In this document: positions 34,904 to 44,516 of the stretch, piece after piece | Layout: each line of letters starts with the position of its first letter | How positions within the stretch are numbered: position 1 is the stretch's first letter | Origin: Candidatus Binataceae bacterium | GTDB taxonomy: Bacteria; Desulfobacterota; Binatia; Binatales; Binataceae | Direction: 5' to 3' | Length of the DNA stretch: 64,000 bases | NCBI GenBank assembly: GCA_036495685.1 | Contig: DASXMJ010000163.1 | Location: forward strand, 1-64,000 | Translations under genes and position numbers: made by a program | Notes under the pieces: generated by a model | What the model was told of the DNA's origin: nothing | The model's input: only the letters and a program-made list of their open reading frames with translations | Databases searched by the model: none

Positions 34904-35722
34904 TTGAATCTGACTACCACAGCGCCAGTCGGAATCGCTCTGTTGGGACTGGTGATGGGTATGCGGCACGCCACCGACCCCGATCACGTCATTGCCGTAA
35001 CCACTATAGTAAGTCGCCAACATCGCCTTTCCACGACGAGCCGCATCGGAGTCATTTGGGGCGTGGGCCACACGCTAACCGTCCTAGCGGTGGGCTCGCT
35101 CATCATTGTTTTCAAAATCGCAATTCCGCCTCGGCTCGGGCTCGCGATGGAGTTTGCGGTCGCCGTCGTATTGATCCTCCTCGGCGTTGGCGCCGTCGCG
35201 GGCTTGAGTCGGAGAATTCTTGGACGAATATGCAGAGCCACCTCAGTTGCAAACGAAGGCATTCGATACTCACATGTGCATTTTGATGGCGGGTCTTCGC
35301 ACCGTCACCATTATGTTCACCTCGGTTCGCATGACCATGCTAAGGTGCATGTTGTGGAGGACGCGGTCGCGAAGCGATTCGCACTGCGCCATCCATTGTT
35401 CCGCGCGTTTATCGTTGGTCTTGTCCACGGACTCGCAGGTAGCGCTGCGATCGCTTTGCTCGTGCTGAGCGCCATTCCAGAGCCGCTTTGGGCAACGGTT
35501 TACCTGGTCATTTTTTGCATCGGCACGATTCTGGGCATGGGTCTGATCACCACTGCCATTGCCACCCCTTTCATCCTGACAACTGAACGGATGGTACGGA
35601 TGCATCAAAGTCTTGTCGCTAGCTCCGGGCTGCTAAGCTTCGGCTTTGGGCTCTTTCTCGCCTATCAACTGGGCATTAGCGATCACCTTTTCGGGGCGGC
35701 GCCGACGTGGAAGCCCCATTGA
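34904..35722 (+). CDS. NicO/HupE-like transporter with His-rich loop
   Basis: 272 residues from TTG 34904. GMRHATDPDHVIAVTTIVSR near 18-37 is the HX4DH nickel-transport motif. Six or so helices flank a central loop rich in His (SHVHFDGGSSHRHHYVHLGS). VGLVHGLAGSAAIALLVL follows in the second half. The gene follows the larger NicO gene by 32 bases. Having two dissimilar NicO proteins in a row suggests a two-step or two-membrane pathway, or opposite directions of transport. Confidence 0.8.
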   Translation: MNLTTTAPVGIALLGLVMGMRHATDPDHVIAVTTIVSRQHRLSTTSRIGVIWGVGHTLTVLAVGSLIIVFKIAIPPRLGLAMEFAVAVVLILLGVGAVAGLSRRILGRICRATSVANEGIRYSHVHFDGGSSHRHHYVHLGSHDHAKVHVVEDAVAKRFALRHPLFRAFIVGLVHGLAGSAAIALLVLSAIPEPLWATVYLVIFCIGTILGMGLITTAIATPFILTTERMVRMHQSLVASSGLLSFGFGLFLAYQLGISDHLFGAAPTWKPH

Positions 35723-35735
35723 GTCTCACCTCGCC

Positions 35736-36139
35736 CCAGTGCTTGCGGCGCTTTGTAAGTCGCCCTAGCGTCGATGAGGCATACTCCTCAGTACCAAAAT
35801 CGAATGCCTGGAGTGCGAAGCCGATCTCGCCGTCAAGCGGGGCAGGGTGTGTCCCAACTGCGGCGCACGAATCTCCGAGCACGTCGCGCGGCTGCGGCGC
35901 CGCTGAACGTCGCATCGAACAGGTGGTCGCGATAGTCGGTACCGCGCTGGTGCTGGGGTTGTATCTTGCGACCAGCGGGGCAAGCTTGCCTTGAAGGGGT
36001 CGCGGCATATGCGCTGGTGGGGTGGTGCTGTACTTTCTCGCCCCGCGCAGTTTTTTGATTTTCGCTTGCAGCTCGGGCGGCTGGCTCTAGGCCGCACGCC
36101 AGGCGTGGGCGAGGTTCTCGATCGCTTTCAGGAGCCGGC
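35736..36139. repeat. Long direct repeat, right copy
   Basis: Nearly identical to 28899-29300 over about 404 bases. It includes the broken zinc-ribbon gene and, in the intact LLM gene, its last 17 codons. Starts 13 bases after the stop of the second NicO gene. Confidence 0.9.
35781..36058 (+). pseudogene. Broken second copy of the zinc-ribbon membrane gene
   Basis: Matches 28944-29222 but has ATA where the left copy has its GTG start. It reads through to a TGA after the RLRRR segment caused by a one-base insertion near 35905, with further single-base indels near 35990 and 36020. The zinc site (ECLECEADL, VCPNCGARI) is still readable, with one change (Pro to Leu). Confidence 0.85.
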
Positions 36140-37103
36140 CGCGGCGTTCCTCCGGGGTTTTCGCAAAGGATGAGAACTGCAGAGCACTGGTGGTGACGCC
36201 CGCTCGTTCGAAGTCCTTGAGTCGCCGGGCGCACTGCGCGGGGCTGCCGAAGACGAAGATCTTCTCGACCATCCCATCGGGAATCGACTCGAGAGCTTTT
36301 TTCCGCTCGCCGGCGTTCCACGCCTCGAATGCGATACCGGCTTCTTTTTCGTAGCCGATCTCGCGGAAGAACTTGTTGTATTGCGGGACGGTAACGTATG
36401 CGGTGAGCGAGCGGCGGAACATTGCGCGTACCGTTTCCTCATCTTCATCGACCGCGCAGATGATCCGGCAAGCTACATCCAGCGTGGCGGGATCCTTGCC
36501 GGCTGCGCGTCGACCTTCGCGCGTTTCGTCAAGCGTCGCCGACAAGGTTTCCGGAGTGACAAAATTGACGATGACTCCGTCGCCGATTTCTCCCGCGACG
36601 CGCAGCATCTGCGATCCTTGCGCCCCGACGTAGATCGGCGGCGGAGTGTCGAAGGGCACGTCGAGGCGGAAGCCGTCGATATTGACCATTTTGCCATGGA
36701 GCGTGACTTTTTCGCGGCGAAAAATCGCGCGCAGTGTCTCGACGGTTTCACGCATCAGCGTGACGGGTTTGCGAAACGGGACGCCCATCCATCCCTGCAT
36801 GATATTGGGAGTCGAGATGCCGAGGCCGAGCACGAAACGGCCGCCGGTAATGAGCTGGGCGGTAATGGCGGACATGGCGATCAGGGCGGGCGGACGGCTA
36901 AAAACCGGAACGATCGCCGTGCCGAAGCGCATCTTTGAGGACAGCATCGCCGCAGCGCTGATCGGCGAGAAGGCGTCCGTAGTATACGACTCGTAAGACC
37001 AGCCCTCCGTGTAGCCGCAGCGGTCGGCGGTGCGCACGAGTTCCGGGAAGTGTTGGTGGGAGAAAAACGGGTCGAACGGAATGGTAACGCCAAGCTTCAT
37101 CAT
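36087..37103 (-). CDS. LLM-class (luciferase-like) oxidoreductase
   Basis: 338 residues. Opens MMKLGVTIPFDPFFSHQHFP and has the TIM-barrel pattern with GWSYESYTTDAFSPISAAA, LGLGISTPNIMQ and IPPIYVGAQGSQMLRVAGEI-like segments (PPPIYVGAQGSQMLRVAGE). The family uses F420 or FMN to oxidise or reduce alcohols, aldehydes or other small molecules; F420 is likelier in lineages with many such proteins. The last 17 codons lie inside the right direct repeat. Confidence 0.85.
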   Translation of the reverse strand: MMKLGVTIPFDPFFSHQHFPELVRTADRCGYTEGWSYESYTTDAFSPISAAAMLSSKMRFGTAIVPVFSRPPALIAMSAITAQLITGGRFVLGLGISTPNIMQGWMGVPFRKPVTLMRETVETLRAIFRREKVTLHGKMVNIDGFRLDVPFDTPPPIYVGAQGSQMLRVAGEIGDGVIVNFVTPETLSATLDETREGRRAAGKDPATLDVACRIICAVDEDEETVRAMFRRSLTAYVTVPQYNKFFREIGYEKEAGIAFEAWNAGERKKALESIPDGMVEKIFVFGSPAQCARRLKDFERAGVTTSALQFSSFAKTPEERRGRLLKAIENLAHAWRAA

Positions 37104-37225
37104 GATGGAGTTCCTTAGTCGCTGAAATGTAGCGTAGTTGCGGAGCGGTTTCCTACCGGCGCGATGGCGACGCGTGTCGCCTGGGGCGATTCAGATGTAG
37201 CTTACTCCGAGGGCTTCTGTTGCGG

Positions 37226-40120
37226 TCACGGCTCAGGTGGTCCCGCGTTCCTCGGTCCGGAAAGCCCCGCGAGCACTTGCGCAATATGAAGCGGGTTCCG
37301 ATCGGGGCAGAAGTGGCGAATTTGCAAGCGACAGGAAAACCCGTCGGCAATGATTATCGTGTCGGGCCCGCTTGCTCGCAATTTTGGGATCAGAACCCGC
37401 TCACCGATCTTTGCTGACAGCTGGTAGTTCTCCCGGTCATAACCGAAGGCACCCGCCATTCCACAACATCCTGAGTCGAGCACCTCGACCTGCAATCCCT
37501 CGACCCGCGACAGCAGTTTCACTTCGCTATCCAGACCGGCGATGGCTTTTTGATGGCAATGGCCATGCAGGACTGCCCGTCCGTGGATTGCCCCGGGAGC
37601 GAAATCAGGCGCCTCAAGCGTGAGGTATTCCTCGAGCAGCATCGCACGACCGGCCAGAGCTTCAGCCCGCGCGTCGTGTGGGAACAACTTGGGCAGTTCG
37701 TCGCGGAAGGTCAGGATGCAGCTCGGCTCAAGTCCCACGATTGCGACCCCTCGCTGTGCCAGGGGGGCGAGCAGCTCAAGCGCGCCCGCGAGAACCCGTT
37801 TGGCGCGATCGAGCATTCCCTGATCATAGAGCGGACGGCCGCAGCACACGTCGCGCGCGGGAATCGATACTTCACAACCGGCTCGTTCGAGCACTTCGAC
37901 CGCGGCCGCCGCAACTGCGGGTTCGAAAAAACGGTTGAAGGTATCGGGAAACAACAGCACCTGACGGTCCGCGGAGCTTGAGATTCGCTGTCGGCCCTTG
38001 AACCATGCGCCGAAATCCTGATGAGCAAAACGCGGCAACTCGCGGGCGCCATGAACTCCCAGCGCGCTCTTCGCCACCGACCGAACCAGCGGGGCGTGAG
38101 CGAGGAAATTCGCCAGGCCGGGCGCAAATGATGCGACCCGTGCGAAATCGTGCAGGCGCCCAAAAAACTGCGCCTTGAGGGGGCGTCTATTTCGCGCCCA
38201 GTACTGCGCGAAAAATTCGGCGCGATATGCCGCCATGTCGACCGCCGCCGGGCATTCGCTCAGGCATCCCTTGCAAGAGAGGCAAAGGTCCAGCGCTTCC
38301 TTGACCGCCAGATCCACGAACCCGCCTTCCAGGAGGTCGCCGGTCAGCGCTTCGAACAGCAGCCGGGCGCGCCCGCGGGTTGAGTGTTTCTCATCGCGAG
38401 TTGCCATGTAGGACGGGCACATCGTGCCGGTATCGGTTTTCCGACACTTGCCGAGCCCCACGCATTTGAGCGCTGCGCCGGCCAGCCCGCCTTCCGACGA
38501 AAAGTCAAAATGGGTCGGCACCCGGAGCGGTGAATAGTTGGCGGCGAGCTTGAGATGAGAGTCGAGGGGGTGAGGATCCACGATCACGCCGGGATTCATC
38601 CGGAAGTCGGGATCAAAAGCGCGTTTGAATTCGCGGAAGGCATCGATCAGGTCGTTCGGATACATCACCCGGAGCAGCTCGGAACGCGCAATCCCGTCGC
38701 CATGCTCCCCCGACAGCGAGCCGCCAAACTCCACGACCAGCTCCGCGATTTGTTCCATCGTGCGACGAAACACTCCCACCCCCTCGCGGGAGCCGAGGTC
38801 AAAACTGATTCGCGCGTGAACACAGCCTTCGCCGAAGTGTCCATAGTAGGTGGCCGCCGTGAGCGAATGGCTGGTTAGTAGCTGGTTGAACCGCCGCAGA
38901 TACGCGCCCAGCCGCTCCGGCGGGACGGCGGCATCCTCTGCCCCGGGCCAGGTTCGCGGTCGGCCGGGAATATAAGCCCCTGCCCCAAGACCCGATTCGC
39001 GCAGCCGCCAGACCGCGGTCTGGGCGGCTCCATCGGACAGGATTTTTGTGCCCGAGCATTCCCGAATTTTCCCGGCGTCGTCGGCGAGCCGTGCGGCCCG
39101 CTCGTAGGCTTCGGCCGCGGAATCTGCCCCAAGCTCGACAATTAGAAACGCGCGGCCCTCGGGCAGGAATCGCACCCCCGGCATTCCTTTGATACGTGCG
39201 AAGTCGGGGAGGTTTTGGTCGAACCCTTCCAGTGCTTCGGGTCGATGGCGCAGGAGCCAGGAGGTCTGGTCCGCGGCCGCGTACACGTCGTCGAACCCGA
39301 GCACGACCAGCGTGACGGACCTGGGACGCGCAACCAGGCGCAGTGTGGCGCGAAGAGTGACCGCGCAGGTACCCTCGCTGCCGACCAGGGCACGCGCCAG
39401 ATTGAATCCGCGCTCGGGCAGGAGTTCATCGAGATTGTAGCCGGAGACACGCCTGGGGATGTTCGGAAAATGGGCGCGAACCGATTCTGCGGTTCGTTCG
39501 CGAAGACCCTTGAGCGCGCGGAGCAACTCGGCCTCTCGGCCGGGCTTGGCCATCTGTGCTTGAAGCTTCGCCTCGGTCATCGGGCCGGTCAGAGTCAAGC
39601 GGGTCCCGTCGTACAGCATCGCCTCGATGGCCTCCACGTTGTCGACCGTCTTGCCGTAGGCGGCGGAATGCGAACCGCACGAATTGTTGCCCACCATCCC
39701 GCCGATGGTGCAGCGATCCTTGGTCGCCGGATCGGGCGCGAAGAACAGGTCCGACGAGGCCAGCGCGTCGTTGAGATGACTTTGCACTACCCCCGGCTCG
39801 ACCAGCGCGGTACGACGCTGGACGTCGAGGGTGACGATGCGATTCATGAATTTTGAAAAATCGAGCACCAGCGCCGCGTTGGTTGCCTGGCCGGCGAGGC
39901 TGGTTCCGCCTCCGCGTGCGAGAATCGGCAGTGCGTTTTCGCGGGCGATGCGAAGCGCGGTCGCCACGTCGCCATCGTGCCGTGGTGCGATTACGCCAAT
40001 CGGAATTTGCCGATAGTTGGAGGCGTCGGTGGAATAAACCGTCAGGGTGCCCTTGTCGAAGCGCACCTCCCCTTCGATTGAGCGCTTAAGTTCACTCACA
40101 ATGGAGGCGGACGAACTCAT
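37226..40120 (-). CDS. FAD-linked dehydrogenase fused to an Fe-S/CCG domain (GlcD/GlpC-like)
   Basis: 964 residues. The N-terminal FAD domain (about 35-240, VGNNSCGSHSAAYGKTVDNV) and FAD-linked oxidase C-domain (about 260-525, with FGEGCVHARISFDLGS and GGSLSGEHGDGIARSELL) resemble D-lactate/glycolate dehydrogenase. The second half has 4Fe-4S sites (CRKTDTGTMC, CLSCKGCLSECPAAVDM) and two CCG domains (DVCCGRPLYDQG, DSGCCGMAGAFGYDREN). The arrangement is that of YdiJ-type enzymes. It probably oxidises a 2-hydroxy acid and passes electrons to the quinone pool. The substrate is not determined. Confidence 0.9.
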   Translation of the reverse strand: MSSSASIVSELKRSIEGEVRFDKGTLTVYSTDASNYRQIPIGVIAPRHDGDVATALRIARENALPILARGGGTSLAGQATNAALVLDFSKFMNRIVTLDVQRRTALVEPGVVQSHLNDALASSDLFFAPDPATKDRCTIGGMVGNNSCGSHSAAYGKTVDNVEAIEAMLYDGTRLTLTGPMTEAKLQAQMAKPGREAELLRALKGLRERTAESVRAHFPNIPRRVSGYNLDELLPERGFNLARALVGSEGTCAVTLRATLRLVARPRSVTLVVLGFDDVYAAADQTSWLLRHRPEALEGFDQNLPDFARIKGMPGVRFLPEGRAFLIVELGADSAAEAYERAARLADDAGKIRECSGTKILSDGAAQTAVWRLRESGLGAGAYIPGRPRTWPGAEDAAVPPERLGAYLRRFNQLLTSHSLTAATYYGHFGEGCVHARISFDLGSREGVGVFRRTMEQIAELVVEFGGSLSGEHGDGIARSELLRVMYPNDLIDAFREFKRAFDPDFRMNPGVIVDPHPLDSHLKLAANYSPLRVPTHFDFSSEGGLAGAALKCVGLGKCRKTDTGTMCPSYMATRDEKHSTRGRARLLFEALTGDLLEGGFVDLAVKEALDLCLSCKGCLSECPAAVDMAAYRAEFFAQYWARNRRPLKAQFFGRLHDFARVASFAPGLANFLAHAPLVRSVAKSALGVHGARELPRFAHQDFGAWFKGRQRISSSADRQVLLFPDTFNRFFEPAVAAAAVEVLERAGCEVSIPARDVCCGRPLYDQGMLDRAKRVLAGALELLAPLAQRGVAIVGLEPSCILTFRDELPKLFPHDARAEALAGRAMLLEEYLTLEAPDFAPGAIHGRAVLHGHCHQKAIAGLDSEVKLLSRVEGLQVEVLDSGCCGMAGAFGYDRENYQLSAKIGERVLIPKLRASGPDTIIIADGFSCRLQIRHFCPDRNPLHIAQVLAGLSGPRNAGPPEP

Positions 40121-40192
40121 CTCAATCCTGGATTCTAGTCCAGTTGAGGCGCGGGCCTAACGCCTGAAGAAGCCGGAAAAAACTAACCTAAT

Positions 40193-40507
40193 TCAGTTAA
40201 GCTGTACGGCGGTTTTAACGTCGCGCTTGAAATCGGTTTCGAAATAATACTTGTGGCCCTGGTAGGAGAAGTAAAGCTCCTCGGCGCCGGATTCCATCGG
40301 TATCGCCAAAGTAGGTTTGCCCATCTTTGCGACCAGCTCCTTGCGGTCCTTCCCGATCCATTCGGGAAGGCGTTTCTCCTGAGAGGGGCGGGTTATCTCG
40401 GGCAATCCTGGAATCTGTCGCTCTTCGGAAGAGTACGTCACGCATCCCGCTGCCGACAGCAGGATTGCCAAAACGAATAGGCGTTGTAGTGCTCGCAACT
40501 CGCTCAA
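40193..40507 (-). CDS. Small lipoprotein, SmpA/OmlA-like
   Basis: 104 residues. Lipoprotein signal with lipobox LSAAGC near residue 22. The mature part (LPEWIGKDRKELVAKMGKPT then YFSYQGHKYYF) has the short helix and beta turns of BamE-like proteins. Function unknown. Seventy-two bases downstream of the dehydrogenase start on the same strand. Confidence 0.65.
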   Translation of the reverse strand: MSELRALQRLFVLAILLSAAGCVTYSSEERQIPGLPEITRPSQEKRLPEWIGKDRKELVAKMGKPTLAIPMESGAEELYFSYQGHKYYFETDFKRDVKTAVQLN

Positions 40508-40642
40508 GATTCAGCTCCGGTCGAGTCTTAGGCTCCGTGGCGAGACCAGGCATCGGGTCCGAGGCGCAATCTAGCGACGGGGCGGACCCTCGGTAAACGG
40601 AACTCTGGTTTAAGAGATTGATCCGAAATTGTTACTGCAGCG

Positions 40643-41890
40643 TTACAGGTCTTTCAGTCCTGCCTTGGTCGCCCCTATCAGCGCGGCCATATTTCCTTCG
40701 GGCGCGCGATTTTCAAGCATCAGCTGATGGCAGAGTCCTATCTCTTCGAACTTGAAGGTCTTGCCCAGACACGGATCGATCTTGCCGTCGATGACGAGCT
40801 GGTTGAAGGCGTAGGATTGTTCGTCGTTGGCGAAATGTGATCCCTGCAGCCGCTTTTGCCGCATCCACAGGTAGCGCAGGTCAATCGTCGCGTTGTAACC
40901 GGTATGGCCCGCGCAGATTACTACCATCCCACCCGTGTCGCATACGAAGACTGAGGTCGGGATGGTATCTTCGCCCGGGAATTCGAACACCAGTCGGGGG
41001 CTCTTGCGCTCTCCCACTACGTCCCAGAGCGCCTTGCCGAAGTTGCGCGCCTCGCTCGTCCATTTGCCGAAGGACGCGTCGTCTTTCCAATGCGGCAGCA
41101 TGCCCCAGTGTTTGAAGTGCTTGCGATTGATGCAGCCTTTGGCGCCAAGTTTCTTGCAGAACTCGATCTTGCGGTCGTCGCCGACCACACCCACCGGAAT
41201 TCCACCCTCGGCCCTGACAATTTGGATGGCCATCGAGCCGAGCCCCCCTGAGGCACCCCAGATAAGGACCACATCGCCCTGGCGAACGGTGTGGGGCGGC
41301 CATCCCATCAACATGCGATAGGCGGTCGAACCTACCAGCGTGGGGGCGGCGGCTTGCTCCCAGCTGAGATGCTTCGCCTTGGGCATACACTGATGCGCCT
41401 GCACTTTGGTGAATTGCGCAAAGCTACCCCAGTTCGTTTCGTAGCCCCAGATTTTGAAAGAGGGGTCGTACATCGGATCGTCGCCATTGCGTACCGAGGG
41501 GCAGTCCTTGTCCCAGACGCCGCAATGAATCACCACCCGGTCGCCGACCTTGACGTTGTGAACCTCGCTGCCGGTCGCATAGACGATGCCCGACGCGTCG
41601 CTGCCACCAATATGAAAGTCGGAGTGGTCGTACTTGGCCTTTTTGCGGGCCGCGATAACGTCGATTGGAGAGCCGAGCGCCGCCCACACGTTGTTGTAGT
41701 TGATCCCCGCGGCCATCACGTAAACCAGGACCTCGTCCGGCTTGATCTTCGGCACATCAACCTTCTCGGTTTGGAAAGCCTGGGTCGGATGCCCGAAGCG
41801 ATCCGCGCGAATCAGCTGACCGTACATGCGCTTGGGCACGTGCCCGATGGGGGGAAGTTCGCCGATGTCGTAAATTTCCTTGTAGCTCAT
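40643..41890 (-). CDS. ccr: Crotonyl-CoA carboxylase/reductase
   Basis: 415 residues, close to the ~430 of known Ccr. MDR/zinc-alcohol-dehydrogenase-type fold: [20 protein letters not shown] is the typical start, then [14 protein letters not shown], the NADPH site [17 protein letters not shown] and the substrate segment [15 protein letters not shown]. It reductively carboxylates crotonyl-CoA to ethylmalonyl-CoA with NADPH and CO2. It is divergent from maoC-acyl-CoA dehydrogenase-maoC-mcl, which supply later steps of the same pathway. Confidence 0.92.
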   Translation of the reverse strand: MSYKEIYDIGELPPIGHVPKRMYGQLIRADRFGHPTQAFQTEKVDVPKIKPDEVLVYVMAAGINYNNVWAALGSPIDVIAARKKAKYDHSDFHIGGSDASGIVYATGSEVHNVKVGDRVVIHCGVWDKDCPSVRNGDDPMYDPSFKIWGYETNWGSFAQFTKVQAHQCMPKAKHLSWEQAAAPTLVGSTAYRMLMGWPPHTVRQGDVVLIWGASGGLGSMAIQIVRAEGGIPVGVVGDDRKIEFCKKLGAKGCINRKHFKHWGMLPHWKDDASFGKWTSEARNFGKALWDVVGERKSPRLVFEFPGEDTIPTSVFVCDTGGMVVICAGHTGYNATIDLRYLWMRQKRLQGSHFANDEQSYAFNQLVIDGKIDPCLGKTFKFEEIGLCHQLMLENRAPEGNMAALIGATKAGLKDL

Positions 41891-42335
41891 ATAGTTCAGT
41901 TACCGCCGTGGCAGGCCTCGGTTGGTTCCACACTCCGGGAGCCGTTTATTGGCTAGCCACAGCATTGCACACCTTGAAGGTCCGCGATGTTAAAAATTGA
42001 CGCGGCTGGACGTTTTTGCCGCCGGCTGCGGAGACACTAGCTACCTGTTTGGTCAGCGTGTGACAACAGGCTGCTTTGCAGGGCTGGCAATCGCCCGATT
42101 TCCTTCACGCTGGCTTATCCGGTACTTCATTTCCTGCAAACTGCCCTAATGAAAGGTTGACCCACCTACGCGGATTCCATAAAAGGGCATCGGCTTTGGC
42201 GGGCCGGCGGTCGGGGCAATCGGTAAGGCGAGCGATTCAATCAGGTTTCCCAAAACCGGGGCCAAATTATCGTTCGCGGTGCGACAACGCGGTTGGCTAG
42301 AATCGCACTAACCATATCTGAGGCGGAAAATCGGC
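41891..42335. other. Divergent intergenic region between ccr and maoC
   Basis: 445 bases between two divergent starts, the likely regulatory region of the ethylmalonyl-CoA genes. A -10-like TAGAAT lies at 42298 ahead of the right-hand operon, without a good -35. No operator-like palindrome was seen. Small open frames here (42076-42300) lack support. Confidence 0.4.
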
Positions 42336-42809
42336 ATGGCGGTACGCAAAATCGAGCGGGGCCACTACTTCGAGGATTTCGAGGTTGGGCACCTGTTCCA
42401 ACACCACTGGGGGCGTACGATTACTGAAGGCGACAACGCGTTCTTCTCGTCGGTCACCATGAATTTCAACCCCGCGTATTTCAATCGCGAGTACGCGCGC
42501 TCGATCGGCTACCAGGGCGTGATTGTCAATCACCTGCTGGTGATGAACGTGGTGTTCGGGCTTTCGGTGGAAGACCTCAGCGAGCGCGCGATCGCCCACC
42601 TCGGCTACGAAAAGCTCAAGTACCTGGCAACCGTGTATCCGGGCGACACGCTCACGAGCGAGTCGCTGGTGCTCGAAAAGCGCGACACCTCGCGTCCCGA
42701 CCGCGGGGTAGTGAGGTTCCGCACCAGCGGCTACAACCAACGCGGCGAAAAGGTACTCGAGTACGAGCGCCCGGTGCTTATTCGCAAGCGCAACGTCAGG
42801 GCAGGGTGA
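42336..42809 (+). CDS. MaoC-like hydratase, first copy
   Basis: 157 residues, single hot-dog domain. HWGRTITEGDNAFFSSVTMN near residues 28-47 holds the hydratase Asp/Asn and GYQGVIVNHLLVMNVVFGLS is the substrate-binding helix. RDTSRPDRGVVRFRTSGYN matches the MaoC C-part. In the ethylmalonyl-CoA pathway this role is mesaconyl-CoA hydratase. It starts an operon with an acyl-CoA dehydrogenase, a second MaoC and mcl. Confidence 0.8.
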   Translation: MAVRKIERGHYFEDFEVGHLFQHHWGRTITEGDNAFFSSVTMNFNPAYFNREYARSIGYQGVIVNHLLVMNVVFGLSVEDLSERAIAHLGYEKLKYLATVYPGDTLTSESLVLEKRDTSRPDRGVVRFRTSGYNQRGEKVLEYERPVLIRKRNVRAG

Positions 42810-42816
42810 TCTGAAA

Positions 42817-43986
42817 ATGGCGCTGGTTACACCAGAACACGAGGAAATTCGTCGCTCGGTTCGCGACTTCGTCGAGGCCGAAGTAAAGCCGATCGCCAAC
42901 GACCTCGATCGTGAAAACAAGGAGATTCCCGAACAGATCCTCAAGAAGATGGCAGAGCTTGGCTACTTCGGCGTCATTTTTCCTGCCGAAGAAGGAGGTT
43001 TGGGCCTCGACTACATTGCCATGGCCATTGTGACCGAGGAACTGTCGCGCGGATGGCTTTCGGTCGGCTCGGTCATGACCCGCAATATCATCACCGGGAC
43101 GCTCATCAGCGCGAACGGCACAGCCGAGCAGAAGAAACGGTATATGTCGAAGATCGCGCGGGGCGACATCCTGACGGCTGCGGCGTTCACCGAGCCGGAT
43201 TCCGGCTCCGACACCGCGTCTTTCAAAACCCGGGCGGTGAGAAAGGGCGACGGATACCTGATCCAGGGTTCCAAGATGTGGTGCACGTTCGCGAATCGCG
43301 CACAGATGCTGACCGTGATGACGCGGACCGATCCTGATGTTTCCAAACGTCACCGCGGGCTTTCGCTGATCCTGTTCGAGAAGGAGCCCGGCGATGATTT
43401 TATGCCCCCGCAGCTGACCGGGTCGCCGATTCCGACCATCGGCTACCACGGGATGCGCAGCTACGCGCTGCAATTTGACGAGGCCTACGCGCCCGCGGAA
43501 AACCTGATCGGCGGGCAGGAGGGCAGGGGATTTTACCAGCTCATGTCCTCGTACGAGGCCGCGCGCGTGCAGACCGCGGCCCGCGCGGTGGGAGTCGCGC
43601 AGGCCGCCTTTGAGTGCGCGGTCAAATACGCCAAGCAGCGCACACAGTTTGGCCAACCGATCGGCGACTTCCAGGTCATTCGCCACAAGCTCGCGCACAT
43701 GGCGGTCGAAATTGAGGCGGGGCGCCAGCTTTGTTACTACGCGGCGTCACAAAAAGATACCGGCAAACGCAGCGACTACGAGGCCGGCCTGGCCAAAGCG
43801 TTCGGCGCCGAGATGGCCGAACGCGTGACTCGTGAGGCGATGCAGATTCACGGCGGTTACGGCTATTCGATGGAGTTCGAGGCGCAGCGATTCTGGCGAG
43901 ATGCGCGGGTGCTGTCGATTTTCGAAGGTACCAGCGAGATTCAGTATGAGGTGATTGGCCGCCGAATCATGGAGCAGCAGGGCTGA
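42817..43986 (+). CDS. Acyl-CoA dehydrogenase, probable (2S)-methylsuccinyl-CoA dehydrogenase
   Basis: 389 residues. Full acyl-CoA dehydrogenase fold: TAAAFTEPDSGSDTASFKTR near 125, MWCTFANRAQML, and C-terminal IHGGYGYSMEFEAQRFWRDA. The substrate part (IGYHGMRSYALQFDEAYAPA then SYEAARVQTAARAVG) recalls methylsuccinyl-CoA dehydrogenase, and so does the context of ccr, maoC and mcl, although the ~550-residue form known from Rhodobacter has an extra N-terminal domain. Possible alternatives are other branched acyl-CoAs. Confidence 0.8.
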   Translation: MALVTPEHEEIRRSVRDFVEAEVKPIANDLDRENKEIPEQILKKMAELGYFGVIFPAEEGGLGLDYIAMAIVTEELSRGWLSVGSVMTRNIITGTLISANGTAEQKKRYMSKIARGDILTAAAFTEPDSGSDTASFKTRAVRKGDGYLIQGSKMWCTFANRAQMLTVMTRTDPDVSKRHRGLSLILFEKEPGDDFMPPQLTGSPIPTIGYHGMRSYALQFDEAYAPAENLIGGQEGRGFYQLMSSYEAARVQTAARAVGVAQAAFECAVKYAKQRTQFGQPIGDFQVIRHKLAHMAVEIEAGRQLCYYAASQKDTGKRSDYEAGLAKAFGAEMAERVTREAMQIHGGYGYSMEFEAQRFWRDARVLSIFEGTSEIQYEVIGRRIMEQQG

Positions 43987-43987
43987 C

Positions 43988-44473
43988 ATGAGCATTACCA
44001 GCGACGGCAGTTATTTCGAGGACTTCACGGTCGGCGACACGCTGGTCCATCAGCGCGGACGGACCATCACCGAAGCGGACAATCATATTTTCACTTCGCT
44101 GGTGATGAACACCGCCGAGCTGCATTTCAACCAGAACTTCGTCGAACGGGATCCCAAGACCTATTACGAAGGGCGACGGGTGGTATATGGCGGAGTGGTA
44201 CTCGCCTTCACGGTCGGGCTCGCCTCCGAAGACACCAGCGAGAATGCGATCGCGGAAGTGGAAATGGACAACGGGAAGCATACCAATCCGGTCTTTCACG
44301 GCGACACCATCTATGCGGAGTCGACCGTATTGGAAAAGCATGATTCCAATCGACCCGACGCGGGTCTCGTTAAGTTCAAGCTCGTCGGCAAGAAGCCTGA
44401 CGGTACCCAGGTCGTGGAAATCGAGCGGACCGTTCTTATCAAGCGAAAATCGCACTTTCTGAGGAAGGCCTGA
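43988..44473 (+). CDS. MaoC-like hydratase, second copy
   Basis: 161 residues from ATG 43988, which directly follows the dehydrogenase stop. It has the same layout as the first MaoC gene (HQRGRTITEADNHIFTSLVM, YGGVVLAFTVGLASED) and is clearly related to it, with 30-40 percent-looking divergence by eye. The two may be separate halves of one mesaconyl-CoA hydratase, or act on different acyl-CoAs. Confidence 0.8.
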   Translation: MSITSDGSYFEDFTVGDTLVHQRGRTITEADNHIFTSLVMNTAELHFNQNFVERDPKTYYEGRRVVYGGVVLAFTVGLASEDTSENAIAEVEMDNGKHTNPVFHGDTIYAESTVLEKHDSNRPDAGLVKFKLVGKKPDGTQVVEIERTVLIKRKSHFLRKA

Positions 44474-44516
44474 CGCGCGAGCCGGCGGCTATCTTCTCCA
44501 AAGGCAGGAAAAGCAA

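Noticed and set aside
37104-37225. Possible small gene between the LLM gene and the FAD/Fe-S gene
   Set aside because: Only 122 bases with no start plus ribosome site; likely promoter and leader.
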